Below are positions 12,401 through 23,341 of a stretch of 64,000 bases of DNA, in pieces (within the stretch, counting starts at the first letter, position 1; every line of letters begins with the position of its first letter). A model generated the notes under the pieces. That model made no database searches. It saw only the letters and a program-made list of their open reading frames with translations, and was not told the DNA's origin. Location: assembly GCF_032854445.1 (NCBI RefSeq), contig NC_088304.1:10117704-10181703 (forward strand), written 5' to 3'. The translations under genes were made by a program, and so were the position numbers. This DNA is from Liolophura sinensis. Lineage: Eukaryota; Mollusca; Polyplacophora; Chitonida; Chitonidae.

Positions 12401-13464
12401 CTTGGTAACGGTCAGAAGTGGACGCTGTTGTGTTGCCTGCCATGAAATTCAATGGAAACCTCTGTCACCAGTATGACATGATCATATGTCAGACCAAGAA
12501 AATTTTGCCTCTGTAACTTGTCAGAGGTTCATCCGGGTTCAGAGCTCGGGGTTCATCCGGGTTCAGAGCATGTTGTTTTGCTTTATGCAGTTCCATAGGT
12601 CTGTATAAAGTTTCTTGAGTTTCATTAATGAAGGCCTTTAAGTTGTTGGAAAATAGTTATCAGAAAAATTCAATTCTGTAACTTGTTCAGGAAAGCAGAG
12701 AGTTACAGATTTAATAGAAAATGTGAGATACCATAATTCTTTTCAACTGCCTCTGCTATGGGGTGTAGAAAAAAATTTGTACAGTTTTGTGAAGCTTGAA
12801 TCTTTAGCAGCGCAAGTCAGTTTCATAATAATTCTGTGCAAAAAATTCCACCGAAAAGGTTGAAGATTTATAGCAGATTGATTAGTTTTTCGTGCCATGT
12901 TCAAAATATAGAATATTGAAAGAGTACAGTTTATGAGTGGTGTAAAGTGGAGTGCCAGGTGTAAACCAAAGACCTTTGTCAGGCACCTCATTGGTTAAGT
13001 GCATGAAAGCCGTGCAAGCCTGCAGAATGCAAGAATTCAGCAGGTTAATCCAAAAACAATAAAACACATCTAGACAGGTTGCAGGTACGCTGGTAAAGTG
13101 GAGAAGACAGGCCACTGGAAACCTTTGACCTGGGTAGTGCCACATGTTGACATTTTGTTTAACACAATGTTTTTTTTTTCTTGTAAGTCACATGATGAAA
13201 ATCATTTAGAACATTCAGTGGGTAACATTGATGTCACATCTGCATTTTTTGTCTTGAAATAGTTCATTTCATGGTTCATGTTTCATTTTTTCACTTTTTC
13301 AGTTCAAAGTATTTATCCAGGCCATGAAAGATGGGGACATAGAACTGTCGGAGCCCAAAGTGATTAAAGCCGGAATAGAACCAGGGATTGACTACGACAA
13401 CCCAAAGGGCAACAGATATGCTGAAAAGAAACGCTGGAAGGATGACGTTCAAGTCATTTCTTAG
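7309..13464 (+). CDS. MRPL18: Mitochondrial large ribosomal subunit protein uL18m (MRPL18), six exons
   Basis: MRPL18 is a mitoribosomal large-subunit protein of the uL18 family, which classically binds 5S rRNA. Exons: 7309-7396, 8088-8196, 9277-9354, 10905-11018, 11662-11776 and 13303-13464, joining in phase to 221 residues. Residues 1-29 are rich in Arg and hydrophobics (CHFFRRIFRLSRITS), as expected of a mitochondrial presequence. The core has EFVNRNPRNLESMGLARK, then GYIEHSNGKRIISASTSEW, then the helix VIAAQSIGRILAHRCHQAGL, all matching vertebrate MRPL18 in order. The C-terminus (KVIKAGIEPGIDYDNPKG to the end) runs roughly 25 residues past the human protein. A rival first exon at 7691-7742 also fits in phase but is acidic. 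Intron 4 opens with a 24-bp minisatellite. Identity is certain; exon 1 is the weakest call. Confidence 0.93.
7385..7650 (+). repeat. Interspersed repeat D, copy 1 (MRPL18 intron 1)
   Basis: Matches 9500-10030 over its two ends: GAAAATAAGTGTYCAGTTA and TAATCAGATCT at the start, and CATAATTTGC, CATGTTC and CTCAGTCACAC-like sequence at the end. The middle of copy 2 contains an insertion that this copy lacks. Confidence 0.6.
7801..8018 (-). mobile_element. SINE-A copy, MRPL18 intron 1
   Basis: A diverged SINE-A flanked by ACTACATAT at 7792-7800 and 8019-8027. It ends about 70 bp before the MRPL18 exon 2 acceptor. Confidence 0.8.
8231..8478 (-). mobile_element. SINE-A copy, MRPL18 intron 2
   Basis: Full-length SINE-A with a perfect 12-bp duplication TTGACATTTTGA at 8219-8230 and 8479-8490, starting 34 bp after the exon 2 donor. 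Confidence 0.9.
8798..8880 (+). mobile_element. SINE-B 3' fragment
   Basis: Matches the last 80 bp of SINE-B: CATATGACTGAAAAATTGTT followed by CCCCAAGTACTCACTCACTC. The rest of the element is missing. Confidence 0.65.
9409..9476. repeat. (TA)n microsatellite
   Basis: About 68 bp of nearly pure TA in MRPL18 intron 3. Confidence 0.97.
9500..10030 (+). repeat. Interspersed repeat D, copy 2, with a nested MITE
   Basis: The outer parts match 7385-7650; the inner 9743-9942 is a separate short inverted-repeat element present alone at 60930-61131. The nesting shows that repeat D is the older insertion. Confidence 0.6.
9743..9942. mobile_element. MITE-C, copy 1 (200 bp)
   Basis: Terminal inverted repeats CTCAACCTTTTCGCAT and ATGCAAAAAGGTTGAAG bound about 200 bp that are strongly similar to 60930-61131 (both carry CAGTTTCAGGGCTTCAC and ATGCTTGAAT). 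No open reading frame; non-autonomous. Confidence 0.75.
10300..10650 (+). mobile_element. SINE-A copy with duplicated 3' half
   Basis: Full tRNA-like head (TGGCTCAGTCGG as A-box, GTTCAAGTCC as B-box), flanked by GATTCTGAT at 10291-10299 and 10651-10659. Unlike other copies, the segment from GTATGCGGGAAGGTCTGCC to the tail is repeated, so it is a one-and-a-half-unit chimera that inserted as one piece. Confidence 0.85.
11453..11477. repeat. Poly-T tract
   Basis: About 25 T residues in MRPL18 intron 4, upstream of a SINE-B fragment. Confidence 0.9.
11541..11590 (-). mobile_element. SINE-B 3' fragment
   Basis: GAGTGAGTGAGTGCTTGGGG followed by TTTAACATCGTACT is the reverse complement of the SINE-B end. 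Only about 50 bp remain, directly upstream of MRPL18 exon 5. Confidence 0.6.
11785..12580 (+). repeat. 24-bp minisatellite in MRPL18 intron 5
   Basis: The unit is about GGGTTCAGAGCTCGGGGTTCATCC, itself two related halves. About 24 units run from 11785 to 12370, and two more appear at 12526-12568 after unique sequence. The array starts eight bases after the exon 5 donor. Because 24 is a multiple of three, the MRPL18 frame stays open through it to 12397 with an eight-residue period. Confidence 0.92.
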
Positions 13465-13497
13465 TGATTTAAATGTTCACAGAATTTTGTAGACGAT

Positions 13498-13503
13498 AAT
13501 AAA
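13498..13503 (+). terminator. MRPL18 polyadenylation signal AATAAA
   Basis: A canonical AATAAA lies 34 bases past the MRPL18 stop codon and is followed by a T-rich stretch, consistent with a very short 3' UTR. Confidence 0.6.
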
Positions 13504-13649
13504 TAGATTTGTTTTGTATTTGTCATGGAAATATTCCCTGTTTGTCTTTTTTTTTACTTCACTAAAATTGGGCCCAGTTTTTTAAAAGTGTATTAACAGC
13601 TGAGCCTGGTATTAACTTTAGTCGATTTTTTTGTATTAGAACAAGATTG

Positions 13650-13920
13650 GGAGGCATCCGTGGCTCAGTCGGTTAGCGCGCCAGCGCAGCGTAATGACCC
13701 AGAAGCCTTTCACCAATGCGGTCGCTGTGAGTTCAAGACCAGCTCATGCTGCCTTCCTCTCTGGCCGTACGTGGGAAGGTCTGCCAGCAACCTGCGCATG
13801 GTCGTGGGTTTCCCCCGAGCTCTGCCCGGTTTCCACCCACCATAATGCTGGCCGCCGTCGTATAAGTGAAATATTCTTGAGTACGGCGTAAAACACCAAT
13901 CAAAAAAAACAAAAAAAAAA
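13650..13920 (+). mobile_element. SINE-A copy downstream of MRPL18
   Basis: Full-length SINE-A with an A-rich tail, flanked by AACAAGATTG at about 13639-13648 and 13921-13930. It split an older sequence whose left part begins GGGCCCAGTTTT, similar to the end of the MITE at 21512. Confidence 0.88.
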
Positions 13921-13924
13921 AACA

Positions 13925-15290
13925 AGATTGGTATTAAGATTTAAGCCTGGCTTGAACTCTTTTGAACAGCAGTTCACTCCAGATAGGAATACGGGAGATT
14001 TGAGGTTGCATTCTTTTATCGCTGAAGGTAAAAATGGTCCTACCGTACCATGTGGCCTGTCAGAAATGTTAGCCAACTATATCTGATTACATTTACTATA
14101 AAATGGGCCCTGCAAAACGATTCACAAAAGCTTAATTAGAATTGACAAACACTGGGAAAATTTGAGGTGCTTAACATTTGTGAACTTACAGAGTTCCTGA
14201 TGGAAAGCGGTGTCATTTATGTATCCAGAACATTGCGAGACAGGTGATTGGTAAATTAATGTCAATCTCCAGCGTGTGTGTGAACACTGGTGCTAAAGCA
14301 CTGCCTGGACAAAGGGAATCGGAACTACAGTCGCTTGTAAACCATACAGTGGATTTTACAAATTAGTTTCAAAAGTAGTTACGCCACTTCTTCAAAGGAT
14401 CTGAAAGGTGGTTGTTAACTTATGTAACTTAGGTAAGTTATGGTCATGCGCAAAATTTAACTTGTACTTCTAAGTGGTCTCAATAAATGGACAATATATT
14501 AGTCCATAACTACATAACTGTACATTTTCGAAAGAGTTATACATCTTAATGATTGAATAGCTAACAACAGCGTGTGAAAAATATGCTTGTTTTTGGAGAC
14601 ATTTAATTAAATGGTACATCCTTGCAAATCATGTCTAAAATTATTAACTAGCAGTCCACCCAAAGCGAGCATTTGTACCCAGGGTTAATTGGGGTGATTT
14701 TAAGTATTTACAAGATTGTCTAATGGATTGACATTCATAGCATATGTCCCTTTGTGCAGGAGTACTTACACTGTAAACAGACTTTGATTATGGATGTCTT
14801 TCCTTGGTGCTTGTCATTATAATAATGGCAGCCGCACAAATGTCTGTATGGGACACTTGATTACTTATATGGTGATAGTGCTGCCTCATTGTGACCAGTG
14901 AAGTCACTTTATTCAAATCAAAGCTCTCATTGCTTTGGCTGCACCTTTAATTTACCAGGTTTGTTGGGAACTTGGTTAAGGGCAATCTCTCTTCCAGACC
15001 AGCGAGTTTCATCCACCAGTAAACCTGACTGTCGTCTTGGGTAGTGTTTAACAGTAACCAATAAATTAAAAAATAGTTCTTGATCTGTATTTTATGTCTA
15101 ATATAACTTATTTGATACCTGTTTTATGTCTAACTAAAGAATTCACCACTTAAACGACGGCAGTCAGTTCAGTGGGTGGACGAAACCAGTGTGCCTGTGA
15201 CAACCCACAAACCTCCAGCAAGTTGGTGAGAAGCTTTTCCACCTGTGATGTACAGATCTGTACATGATACTGGTGGAAGACATATGGTCT
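13925..15290. other. Gene-free stretch
   Basis: No coding exon, RNA gene or clear element is seen. At 15140-15240 there is weak similarity to a very diverged SINE-A body (ACGACGGCAGTCAG, CCACAAACCTCCAGCAAGTTG). Confidence 0.5.
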
Positions 15291-15299
15291 TCAGTGGAG

Positions 15300-18200
15300 A
15301 TACAACTGGGGCATTAAACGTCTCACAAACGAGTGGTTGCTGCCACAGCCAATGAAGACATGACAGGGGTATTAAATGTCTCACAAACCAGTGGTTGCTG
15401 CCACAGTCTGTGAAGACAAGACAGGGGTATTGAATGTCTCACAAACCAGTGGTTGCCTGCCACAGTCAATGAAGACATGACAGGGGTATTAAATGTCTCA
15501 CAAACCACTGGTTGCTGCCACAGTCTGTGAAGACAAGACGGGGGTATTGAACGTCTCACAAACCAGTGCTTCCACAGTCAATGAAGACAAGACTGGGGTA
15601 TTGAACGTCTCACAAACCAGTGGTTGCTGCCACAGTCTGTGAAGACAAGACGGGGGTATTGAATGTCTTACAAACCAGTGGTTGCTGCCACAGCCAATGA
15701 AGACATGACAGGGGTATTAAATGTCTCACAAACCAGTGGTTGCTGCCACAGTCTGTGAAGACAAGACGGGGTATTGAACGTCTCACAAACCAGTGGTTGC
15801 TGCCACAGTCAATGAAGACAAGACAGGGGTATTAAATGTCTCACAAACCACTGGTTGCTCCCACAGTCAATGAAGACAAGACGGGGTATTGAACGTCTCA
15901 CAAACCAGTGGTTGCTGCCATAGTCAGTGAAGACAAGACTAGGGTATTGAATGTCTCACAAACCAGTGGTTGCCTGCCACAGTCAATGAAGACAAGACTA
16001 GGGTATTGAATGTCTCACTAACCAGTGGTTTTTTACCACAGTCTGTGAAGACAAGACGGAGGTATTGAACGTCTCACAAACCAGTGGTTGCTACCATAGT
16101 CAATGAAGACAAGACTAGGGTATTGAATGTCTCACAAACCAGTGGTTGCCTGCCACAGTCAATGAAGACAAGACTAGGGTATTGAATGTCTCACTAACCA
16201 GTGGTTGCTACCACAGTCGATGAAGACAAGACTACGGTATTGAACGTCTCACAAACCAGTGATTGCTGCCACAGTCAATGAAGACTAGGGTATTGGATGT
16301 CTCACAAACCAGTGGTTGCTGCCACAGTCAATGAAGACAAGGCTGGGGTATTGAATGTCTCACAAACCAGTGGTTGCCGCCACAGTCAATGAAGACAAGA
16401 CTGGGGTATTGAATGTCTCACAAACCAGTGGTTGCCTGCCACAGTCAATGAAGACAAGACAGGGGTATTGAATGTCTCACTAACCAGTGGTTGCTGCCAC
16501 AGTCAATGAAGACAAGACTGGGGTATTGAACGTCTCACAAACCAGTGGTTGCCGCCACAGTCAATGAAGACAAGACAGGGGTATTGAACATCTCACAAAC
16601 CAGTGGTTGCTTCCACAGCCAGTGAAGACAAGACTAGGGTATTGAACGTCTCACAAACCAGTGGTTGCTGCCACAGTCAATGAAGACAAGACGGGGGTAT
16701 TGAACATCTCACAAACCAGTGGTTGCTGCCACAGTCAATGAAGACAAGACAGGGGTATTGAATGTCTCACAAACCAGTGGTTGCTGCCACAGTCAATGAA
16801 GACAAGACAGGGGTATTGAACGTCTCACAAACCAGTGGTTGCTGCCACAGTCAATGAAGACTAGGGTATTGGATGTCTCACAAACCAGTGGTTGCTGCCA
16901 CAGTCAATGAAGACAAGGCTGGGGTATTGAATGTCTCACAAACCAGTGGTTGCCGCCACAGTCAATGAAGACAAGACTAGGGTATTGAACGTCTCACAAA
17001 CCAGTGGTTGCTGCCACAGTCAATGAAGACAAGACGAGGGTATTGAACATCTCACAAACCAGTGGTTGCTGCCACAGTCAATGAAGACAAGACAGGGGTA
17101 TTGAACGTCTCACAAACCAGTGGTTGCTGCCACAGTCAATGAAGACAAGACAGGGGTATTGGATGTCTCACAAACCAGTGGTTGCTGCCACAGTCAATGA
17201 AGACTAGGGTATTGGATGTCTCACAAACCAGTGGTTGCTGCCACAGTCAATGAAGACAAGACAGGGGTATTGAACGTCTCACAAACCAGTGGTTGCTGCC
17301 ACAGTCAGTGGAGACAAGACAGGGGTATTGAACGTCTCACAAACCAGTGGTTGCTGCCACAGTCAATGAAGACAAGACAGGGGTATTGAATGTCTCACAA
17401 ACCAGTTGTTGCTGCCACAGTCAGTGGAGACAAGACTGGGGTATTGAACGTCTCACAAACCAGTGGTTGCTGCCACAGTCAATGAAGACAAGACTTGGGT
17501 ATTGAATGTCTCACAAACCAGTGGTTTTTACCACAGTCTGTGAAGACAAGACAGGGGTATTGAATGTCTCACTAACCAGTGGTTGCTGCCACAGTCAATG
17601 AAGACAAGACTGGGGTATTGAACGTCTCACAAACCAGTGGTTGCCGCCACAGTCAATGAAGACAAGACGGGGGTATTGAACGTCTCACAAACCAGTGGTT
17701 GCTGCCACAGTCAATGAAGACAAGACTTGGGTATTGAATGTCTCACAAACCAGTGGTTGCTCCCACAGTCAATGAAGACAAGACAGGGGTATTGAATGTC
17801 TCACAAACCAGTGGTTGCTCCCACAGTCAATGAAGACAAGACTTGGGTATTGAATGTCTCACAAACCAGTGGTTGCTGCCACAGTCAATGAAGACAAGAC
17901 TAGGGTATTGAATGTCTCACTAACCAGTGGTCGCTGCCACAGTCAATGAAGACAAGACTGGGGTATTGAACGTCTCACAAACCAGTGTTTGCCGCCATAG
18001 TCAATGAAGACAAGACGGGGGTATTGAACATCTCACAAACCAGTGGTTGCTTCCACAGTCAGTGAAGACAAGACTGGGGTATTGAACGTCTCACAAACCA
18101 GTTGTTGCTGCCACAGTCAGTGGAGACAAGACTGGGGTATTGAACGTCTCACAAACCAGTGGTTGCCTGCCAGTCAATGAAGACAAGACTGGGGTATTGA

Positions 18201-18413
18201 ATGTCTCACAAACCAGTGGTTGCTGCCACAGTCAGTGAAGACAAGACAGGGGTATTGAATGTCTCACAAACCAGTGGTTGCTGCCACAGACAATGAAGAC
18301 AAGACAGGGGTATTGAATGTCTCACAAACCAGTGGTTGCTACCACAGTCAATGAAGACAAGACTGGGGTATTGAATGTCTCACAAACCAGTGCTTGCTTC
18401 CACAGTCAGTGAA
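15300..18413. repeat. 59-bp minisatellite, about 53 copies
   Basis: The unit is about GGGTATTGAACGTCTCACAA, then ACCAGTGGTTGCTGCCACAG, then TCAATGAAGACAAGACA (58-59 bp). The array covers 3.1 kb with point and short-deletion variants; some units lack ACAAGAC, and some read CTGTGAAG for CAATGAAG. Groups of variants recur in the same order (compare 16200-16440 with 16790-17010), suggesting block duplications. It lies between the convergent MRPL18 and KMT5A genes. Confidence 0.96.
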
Positions 18414-18414
18414 C

Positions 18415-18540
18415 AGTGAGTGAGTGCTTGGGGTTTAATGTCGTACTTAACAATTTTTCAGTCATATGACAATGAAGGAATCCTTAGAGCTGTCAATGAA
18501 GACAAGACTGAGGTGGTTGTTGCCACAGTCATCTTCCAAC
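18415..18540 (-). mobile_element. SINE-B fragment fused to the array edge
   Basis: GTGAGTGAGTGCTTGGGGTT and TTCAGTCATATGACAATGAAGG match the SINE-B 3' end. The following bases (18495-18532) again match the minisatellite unit (TCAATGAAGACAAGACTGAG, TTGCCACAGTC), so the fragment sits inside the last repeat. Confidence 0.6.
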
Positions 18541-19855
18541 AAGGTGCATCTTGTAAAAACTATTTACACTAATGGTCTACAGAAAAATCACAGACAAACA
18601 ATGGCCAGGTAAGGCTGCTTGAATCATTTATTTCCACCCAGCAGCACTGGATTTACACCTGTCTAACATGTAGCCAACACTTCAGGAACAAGTACTTGGG
18701 GATTAGTTCTGAATTGTCAGCCATTTTCAAAGTATCTTACATAAATCTTCAAAAACAAGTGAACAATTAAGAGGAGAATAAAACATTCTGAACACATGTA
18801 AGAATTATGTACATGACAGTGGTTTTGCCAAACATTGTTTGAATCACATTGGTTACAATTATTTCAACCTCCTCTTGAGTTTTGTGTGCAGAGAGAAACA
18901 AATTTCAGACAAGTCAAAACAAGATTTGTGCCCTTTTTCATTATATCAGTCCGCAATATGAACAAATGAAATTCATGAAAAGAGTTTTATATCATAGGCC
19001 TTTTAAAATCCTTAAACCTTTTTAAAAGTCTATTTCGAGTTTTGAATCCAAGATTCATTTAATTAAATTGGACAATACCCTTGTTTAGAGAACATACACG
19101 CAATCTTAATTCCTATATTTGTTACTTCAAAAAAAAGTGTAATGAAAAAATGTAAATACAAATAATTGCAACACAGACTAATGGGTTGAAAACATTGTGA
19201 AAGCAATCATAATGTTCTCGACACGCCAAAACTTAAACATACTCCTCACAAATCAAAACAGATACTTAATTCTTGTAGTCCAGACTTCTTTCCAGCTTTT
19301 CTGTTCAGTAGTGTCCAAATTTGGACAGAACCTTGAAGCAAGGCGTCAATGTCACACCTGGATACCCAGTCAACTTGACAAGACCACGTAATAAACTTCA
19401 CAGGCCCCATGTTCCTCTATCCCCAACCCATTAATTCACCAAAAACACAAACATTAACTATAAAAAATAACAACCAGTAAAATAACAAATAGGCTTTGTG
19501 ATCAAATATGACCGAGAAATACTGCCTTAAAAATGTTGCTTTTCCACATCTGGTGATGAAAGTATGTCAATGAATGCATTTTTAATTTATACAGACTTTA
19601 AAACTACATGTAGCCACCTTATTACTAATTTAAAAGCTACATGTAGCCACCTTATTACTAATGTAAACCATTTATAAGCAATGGCTACACAAATAGAAAG
19701 ACAGAAGAGTTTAACCAATTTTAAAAATTCCCAAATACCTATTGAAACAAGTTACTGTTTACTAAACTAGTGGTATTAAAATTCCTTGTATGAATCGTGC
19801 GTCAGTATTTACTCAAGTCATGCTATTAGTGTGATTTTCCAACATTTTGTGTCCC
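18541..19855. other. Gene-free stretch
   Basis: AT-rich with no recognised exon. The only structure seen is a 33-bp direct duplication at about 19607-19668 (CTACATGTAGCCACCTTATT twice). Confidence 0.5.
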
Positions 19856-19912
19856 TTTATTCATTTGATCGGGGTTTCACACTGTACTCTAGAATATTTC
19901 ACTTACAAGGGG
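19856..19912 (-). mobile_element. SINE-A tail fragment
   Basis: TTTATTCATTTGATCGGGGT then ACTCTAGAATATTTCACTTA is a 57-bp remnant of a SINE-A 3' end, abutting the 24-bp minisatellite. Confidence 0.7.
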
Positions 19913-19924
19913 GTACATTTTATG

Positions 19925-20160
19925 AGCTTTTCAGAGCCCTTGTATGCTTGTTTTCAGTGCCCTCTGTATGCCTGTTTTCAGTGGCCTCTGTATGAAGGTT
20001 TTCAGTGCCCTTTGTATGCTTGTTTTCAGTGGCCTCTGTATGAAGGTTTTCAGTGCCCTCTGTATGCTTGTTTTCAGTGACCTCTGTATGCTTGTTTTCA
20101 GTGCCCTCTGTATGCTTGTTTTCAGTGCCCTCTGTATGCTTGTTTTCAGAGGCATCAGTG
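19925..20160. repeat. 24-bp minisatellite, about ten copies
   Basis: The unit is CTCTGTATGCTTGTTTTCAGTGCC with two alternating variants (TGCCTG/TGCTTG and TGAAGGT). Open in several frames because the period is a multiple of three; nothing suggests it is translated. Confidence 0.93.
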
Positions 20161-20652
20161 AGTGAGGCTCTTTCAGAAGTCACGGGCTTACACTAATTCT
20201 TCAATCTTTTCAGCCAGTACTGTGACCAATATTTGAAACATTCTTAAGAGAACTATGGTGTGCAGAGTAATGATATAAAGCTTGCATTTTTAGTGAGACA
20301 AATATTTTATTTTTTAGTGTCATTATCATATTGTATGTATAAATTCCACTGGAAAAAAAATATGCTTTAGAGGTCAAAGAGGTTGAAGATGTAAAGTAAG
20401 GTGGTTCCAATTTCAGAACCAGCAGTATCAAAAACCACACACGTAAGTCACGTAAGGTTCTCGCTGAGGCTCATGTCAAGTTTATACCAGTGGTTCCATT
20501 TAGCAAGTGACAGTACATCAGGGGGAAATCTGAATTTTGTATGAATGTTATTGGGTGAATCGTAGACACAGATGATATAAAAAAAATACTGGTTCCAAAC
20601 ACATGAAAGATAATCGGTGAATGATGAAACCACAATATCAACCATATTACTT

Positions 20653-20905
20653 ATTTATTTGATTGGTGTTTTACGCCGTACTCAAGAATATTTCACTTAT
20701 ATGACGGCGGCCAGCATTATGGTGGGTGGAAAGCGAGCAGAGCCTGGGGGAAATCCACGACCATCCGCAGGTTGCTGGTTGACCTTCCCACGGAGAGGAA
20801 GCCTGCATGAGCTGGACTTGAACTCACAGCGACCACATTAGTGAAAGGCTCCTGGGTCATTAAGCTGCGCTAGCGCGCTAACCAACTGAGCCACGGAGGG
20901 CCCCC
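20653..20905 (-). mobile_element. SINE-A copy
   Basis: Full-length copy flanked by ACCATATTACTT (20641-20652) and ACCATGTTACTT (20906-20917), one mismatch in 12. Confidence 0.88.
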
Positions 20906-20917
20906 ACCATGTTACTT

Positions 20918-21511
20918 TTAACTTCCAGTGAAAACTTATCAACTTTACATTTAATGACTGCAAACAAATCATGAACATTCCAATTATTTGCACTGAACAT
21001 TTACAGTACACAAAATTTATCTGTTCCAATTCAAGAATTCATTGCCACTTTATTTTAATAAAATTCTGGTCTAAATTATGGATATACTATGTTGTGCACT
21101 ATATACAACAATAAATTATATCTTTGGTTACACACAAAAAATATTAATTCAATGGTACAAGGAGAAAAAAATTGGCTGAAAAAGTGGACTTTGTAAAGAA
21201 GTACCCAAGGACGTTCAGCCATGCAGGGGGCTGTCAAGGTCAAAGTGACCTTTCCCTGAGCTAACACAACCAAAATAAACAAAAACTATGATTCATGACA
21301 CTAATGAACAGTGAAACATGAAGACTGCAACATCAAGTTCTTTCTTAACCCTTTTTTGCATTGTTAAAATACTGTATTTGACACAAAATTTGTCCATTAC
21401 TCATTTTGCACAATTCTTTATAGTTGTATTGATCTGAGAGAGGCATCTTGAGTTTTCAGGATTTCATTTTGTTAGTCTGCGTGTGATTATTACACCTTTG
21501 CAAAACAACTA
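20918..21511. other. Gene-free stretch
   Basis: AT-rich; no exon, RNA or element identified. Confidence 0.45.
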
Positions 21512-21659
21512 GGCCCAGTTTCACAAAGCGGCTTATAATACTTTTTTTTACTGTACATTTGTCGTACGTCGTATAATATTTCGTACATTACTATTATCCT
21601 GCCATTGTCCTATATGTATAACTATTGTACATGTACGACTTCTTTGCGAAGCTGGGCCC
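21512..21659. mobile_element. MITE with GGCCCAG terminal repeats (148 bp)
   Basis: Begins GGCCCAGTTTCACAAAG and ends CTTTGCGAAGCTGGGCCC, imperfect inverted repeats, with a Tyr-rich-looking but non-coding AT-rich centre. No transposase. The GGGCCCAGTTTC end is a common motif of short inverted-repeat elements in marine invertebrates, as far as I recall. Confidence 0.75.
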
Positions 21660-22354
21660 AGGAGTGTGATTAGCACACCTAAATTCACTCTCTCCAGGCT
21701 TCTAATTTAGTCATGTGTGTCCTACTAGCACACCTAGCCACTGTTTTCAGAAGTGCATTAGGCGTGTGACTGTGATAGCACGCCTCACATTCAAAGGCCT
21801 GAGATTTGTTTGGAATGTATAACACCATATCCTACTGGAGAAAAGTTCAGCTTCACCAAACTAATATTTTATGATCTTAAGTTGATGAACTTTGTTGGGT
21901 AAATTTGTGAGTCAAATACAGTACATGACAATACTCTGACGTACAATCGCCTTAGATTCCGAGAGAATTAAGCGATGCTGTAGGGGGTGTGTTACATTGC
22001 CTGGCAAGCGCTGATGTTGTATGTAGTCATACACACAGGCGGCGATAAGGCATGCCAAAGGCTCTTGGCCACAATTCAGTGTTCTGATATCAATTTTCAT
22101 CCTGATCAGTTTGAAGTCATCTCTACAGATTCAGCCGTGTTTTTAGTGATATGTACAATGAGATCGGTGTTCACGAAAGTCTACGTATGAGAACTGACGC
22201 TCCTGGAAAAATCTGACAGAAAAAAACCAAAACGATAAAAACATGCAACTAATCATTCATATTAGATAGTTCATTTTCTCCTTTTGGGGCAAAAATCCCC
22301 CAAAATGAGCAAAAATGTGAAGAAAAAAATTCTCATGCTCGATGGATATGCAAA
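21660..22354. other. Gene-free stretch
   Basis: Unique-looking sequence with short direct repeats of GTGATTAGCACACCT-like text near 21665-21785. No exon recognised. Confidence 0.45.
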
Positions 22355-22367
22355 CCATGGTCATGGA

Positions 22368-22498
22368 TTTATTTATTTGACTGGGGTTTTACACCGTACT
22401 CAAGAATATTTCACTTATACGACGACGACCAGCATTATGGTGGGAGGAAACTGGGCAGAGCCCGGGGGAAACCCAGGACCATCCGCAGGTTGCTGTCG
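22368..22498 (-). mobile_element. 5'-truncated SINE-A with perfect target duplication
   Basis: Contains only the tail and 3' half; the tRNA head is absent. It is nevertheless flanked by CCATGGTCATGGA at 22355-22367 and 22499-22511. The truncation was therefore present at insertion. Confidence 0.88.
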
Positions 22499-22511
22499 CC
22501 ATGGTCATGGA

Positions 22512-23341
22512 GGTTTGATTCATGATAATGATGTGACTTCTGGCCCTGTGAGGACTCCTGACTTTCACCCTGCTAATTTTTACTTCAGATATGGACATTT
22601 TGCATTGTGATTACATGACTTTTGCCCTTTTTATCTGATTTCCTGTATGGGCATCTTGCATCGTGACTTCAGTCATCTGTATAACAATGCAAGACCCGAG
22701 TCTTGAACATGCCTTTGACTTTCATGTACATATCCAAGATCTGGAAGTGTCATATCTATTTTTCAATCGTATGGCATCATGACTTCAAATGTGCAAGACT
22801 TTATGTCTATAACATTCTTACAATATACCATATCAGGACTTAAGTAAACAAATTTCAGTTGTGTAATATCCAAACTTCAATCGTATGCTATCCCGACTTC
22901 CAATATGCAATATTCAGATTTCAAAATTAGACTTTCAAATTAGACAGACCATACATGTAGCAACACATGCAACGAGACATGAGGATGAAGCCATGGGTTG
23001 AACATCACAGATCTCAACACGATACCCCAGCACTTAAAAATACCGTTCGAAACGAATATGACTGATGACATCATATCACTGACAAAATCTGATTGTATCA
23101 ACAATAGGACGACAGTAACGCGAACCACAGGCGGCCAAATAAAGGGATTGTGGTTTAGTACTGCAAAGCACAGCACAGATGAGTGATCAACGTGCGAGTC
23201 AACTCACAGTTTGTTCCTGGAACTTTATACCTTACGACGTTAGATAAAAATCGGCACATACTTAACCACTGAAGAATCTCCGCAACTCGACCGTTGTGTC
23301 TTAAGCTCTCTTGTACACCGAGCATTATCCTATCATGGACA
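22512..23341. other. Region 3' of KMT5A
   Basis: Contains several loose repeats of CATCATGACTTC-type text (22540-22930) and presumably the KMT5A 3' UTR, since KMT5A ends at 23342 on the minus strand. No certain polyadenylation signal was found on that strand. Confidence 0.4.

Noticed and set aside
11691-12476. 261-residue ORF of GFRARGSS-type repeats
   Set aside because: It is an open frame created by the 24-bp minisatellite in an MRPL18 intron; no homology and no splice evidence.
13660-13891. Recurrent ORFs around [19 protein letters not shown]-type text
   Set aside because: Translations of the SINE-A tRNA-like head in several copies; not proteins.
15300-18413. Possible CRISPR-like array
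   Set aside because: The units are contiguous variants of a single 59-bp monomer without unique spacers, in a eukaryotic intergenic region.
19920-20183. 87-residue minus-strand ORF of TENKHTEG repeats
   Set aside because: Product of a 24-bp minisatellite with no start context, flanking exons or homology.
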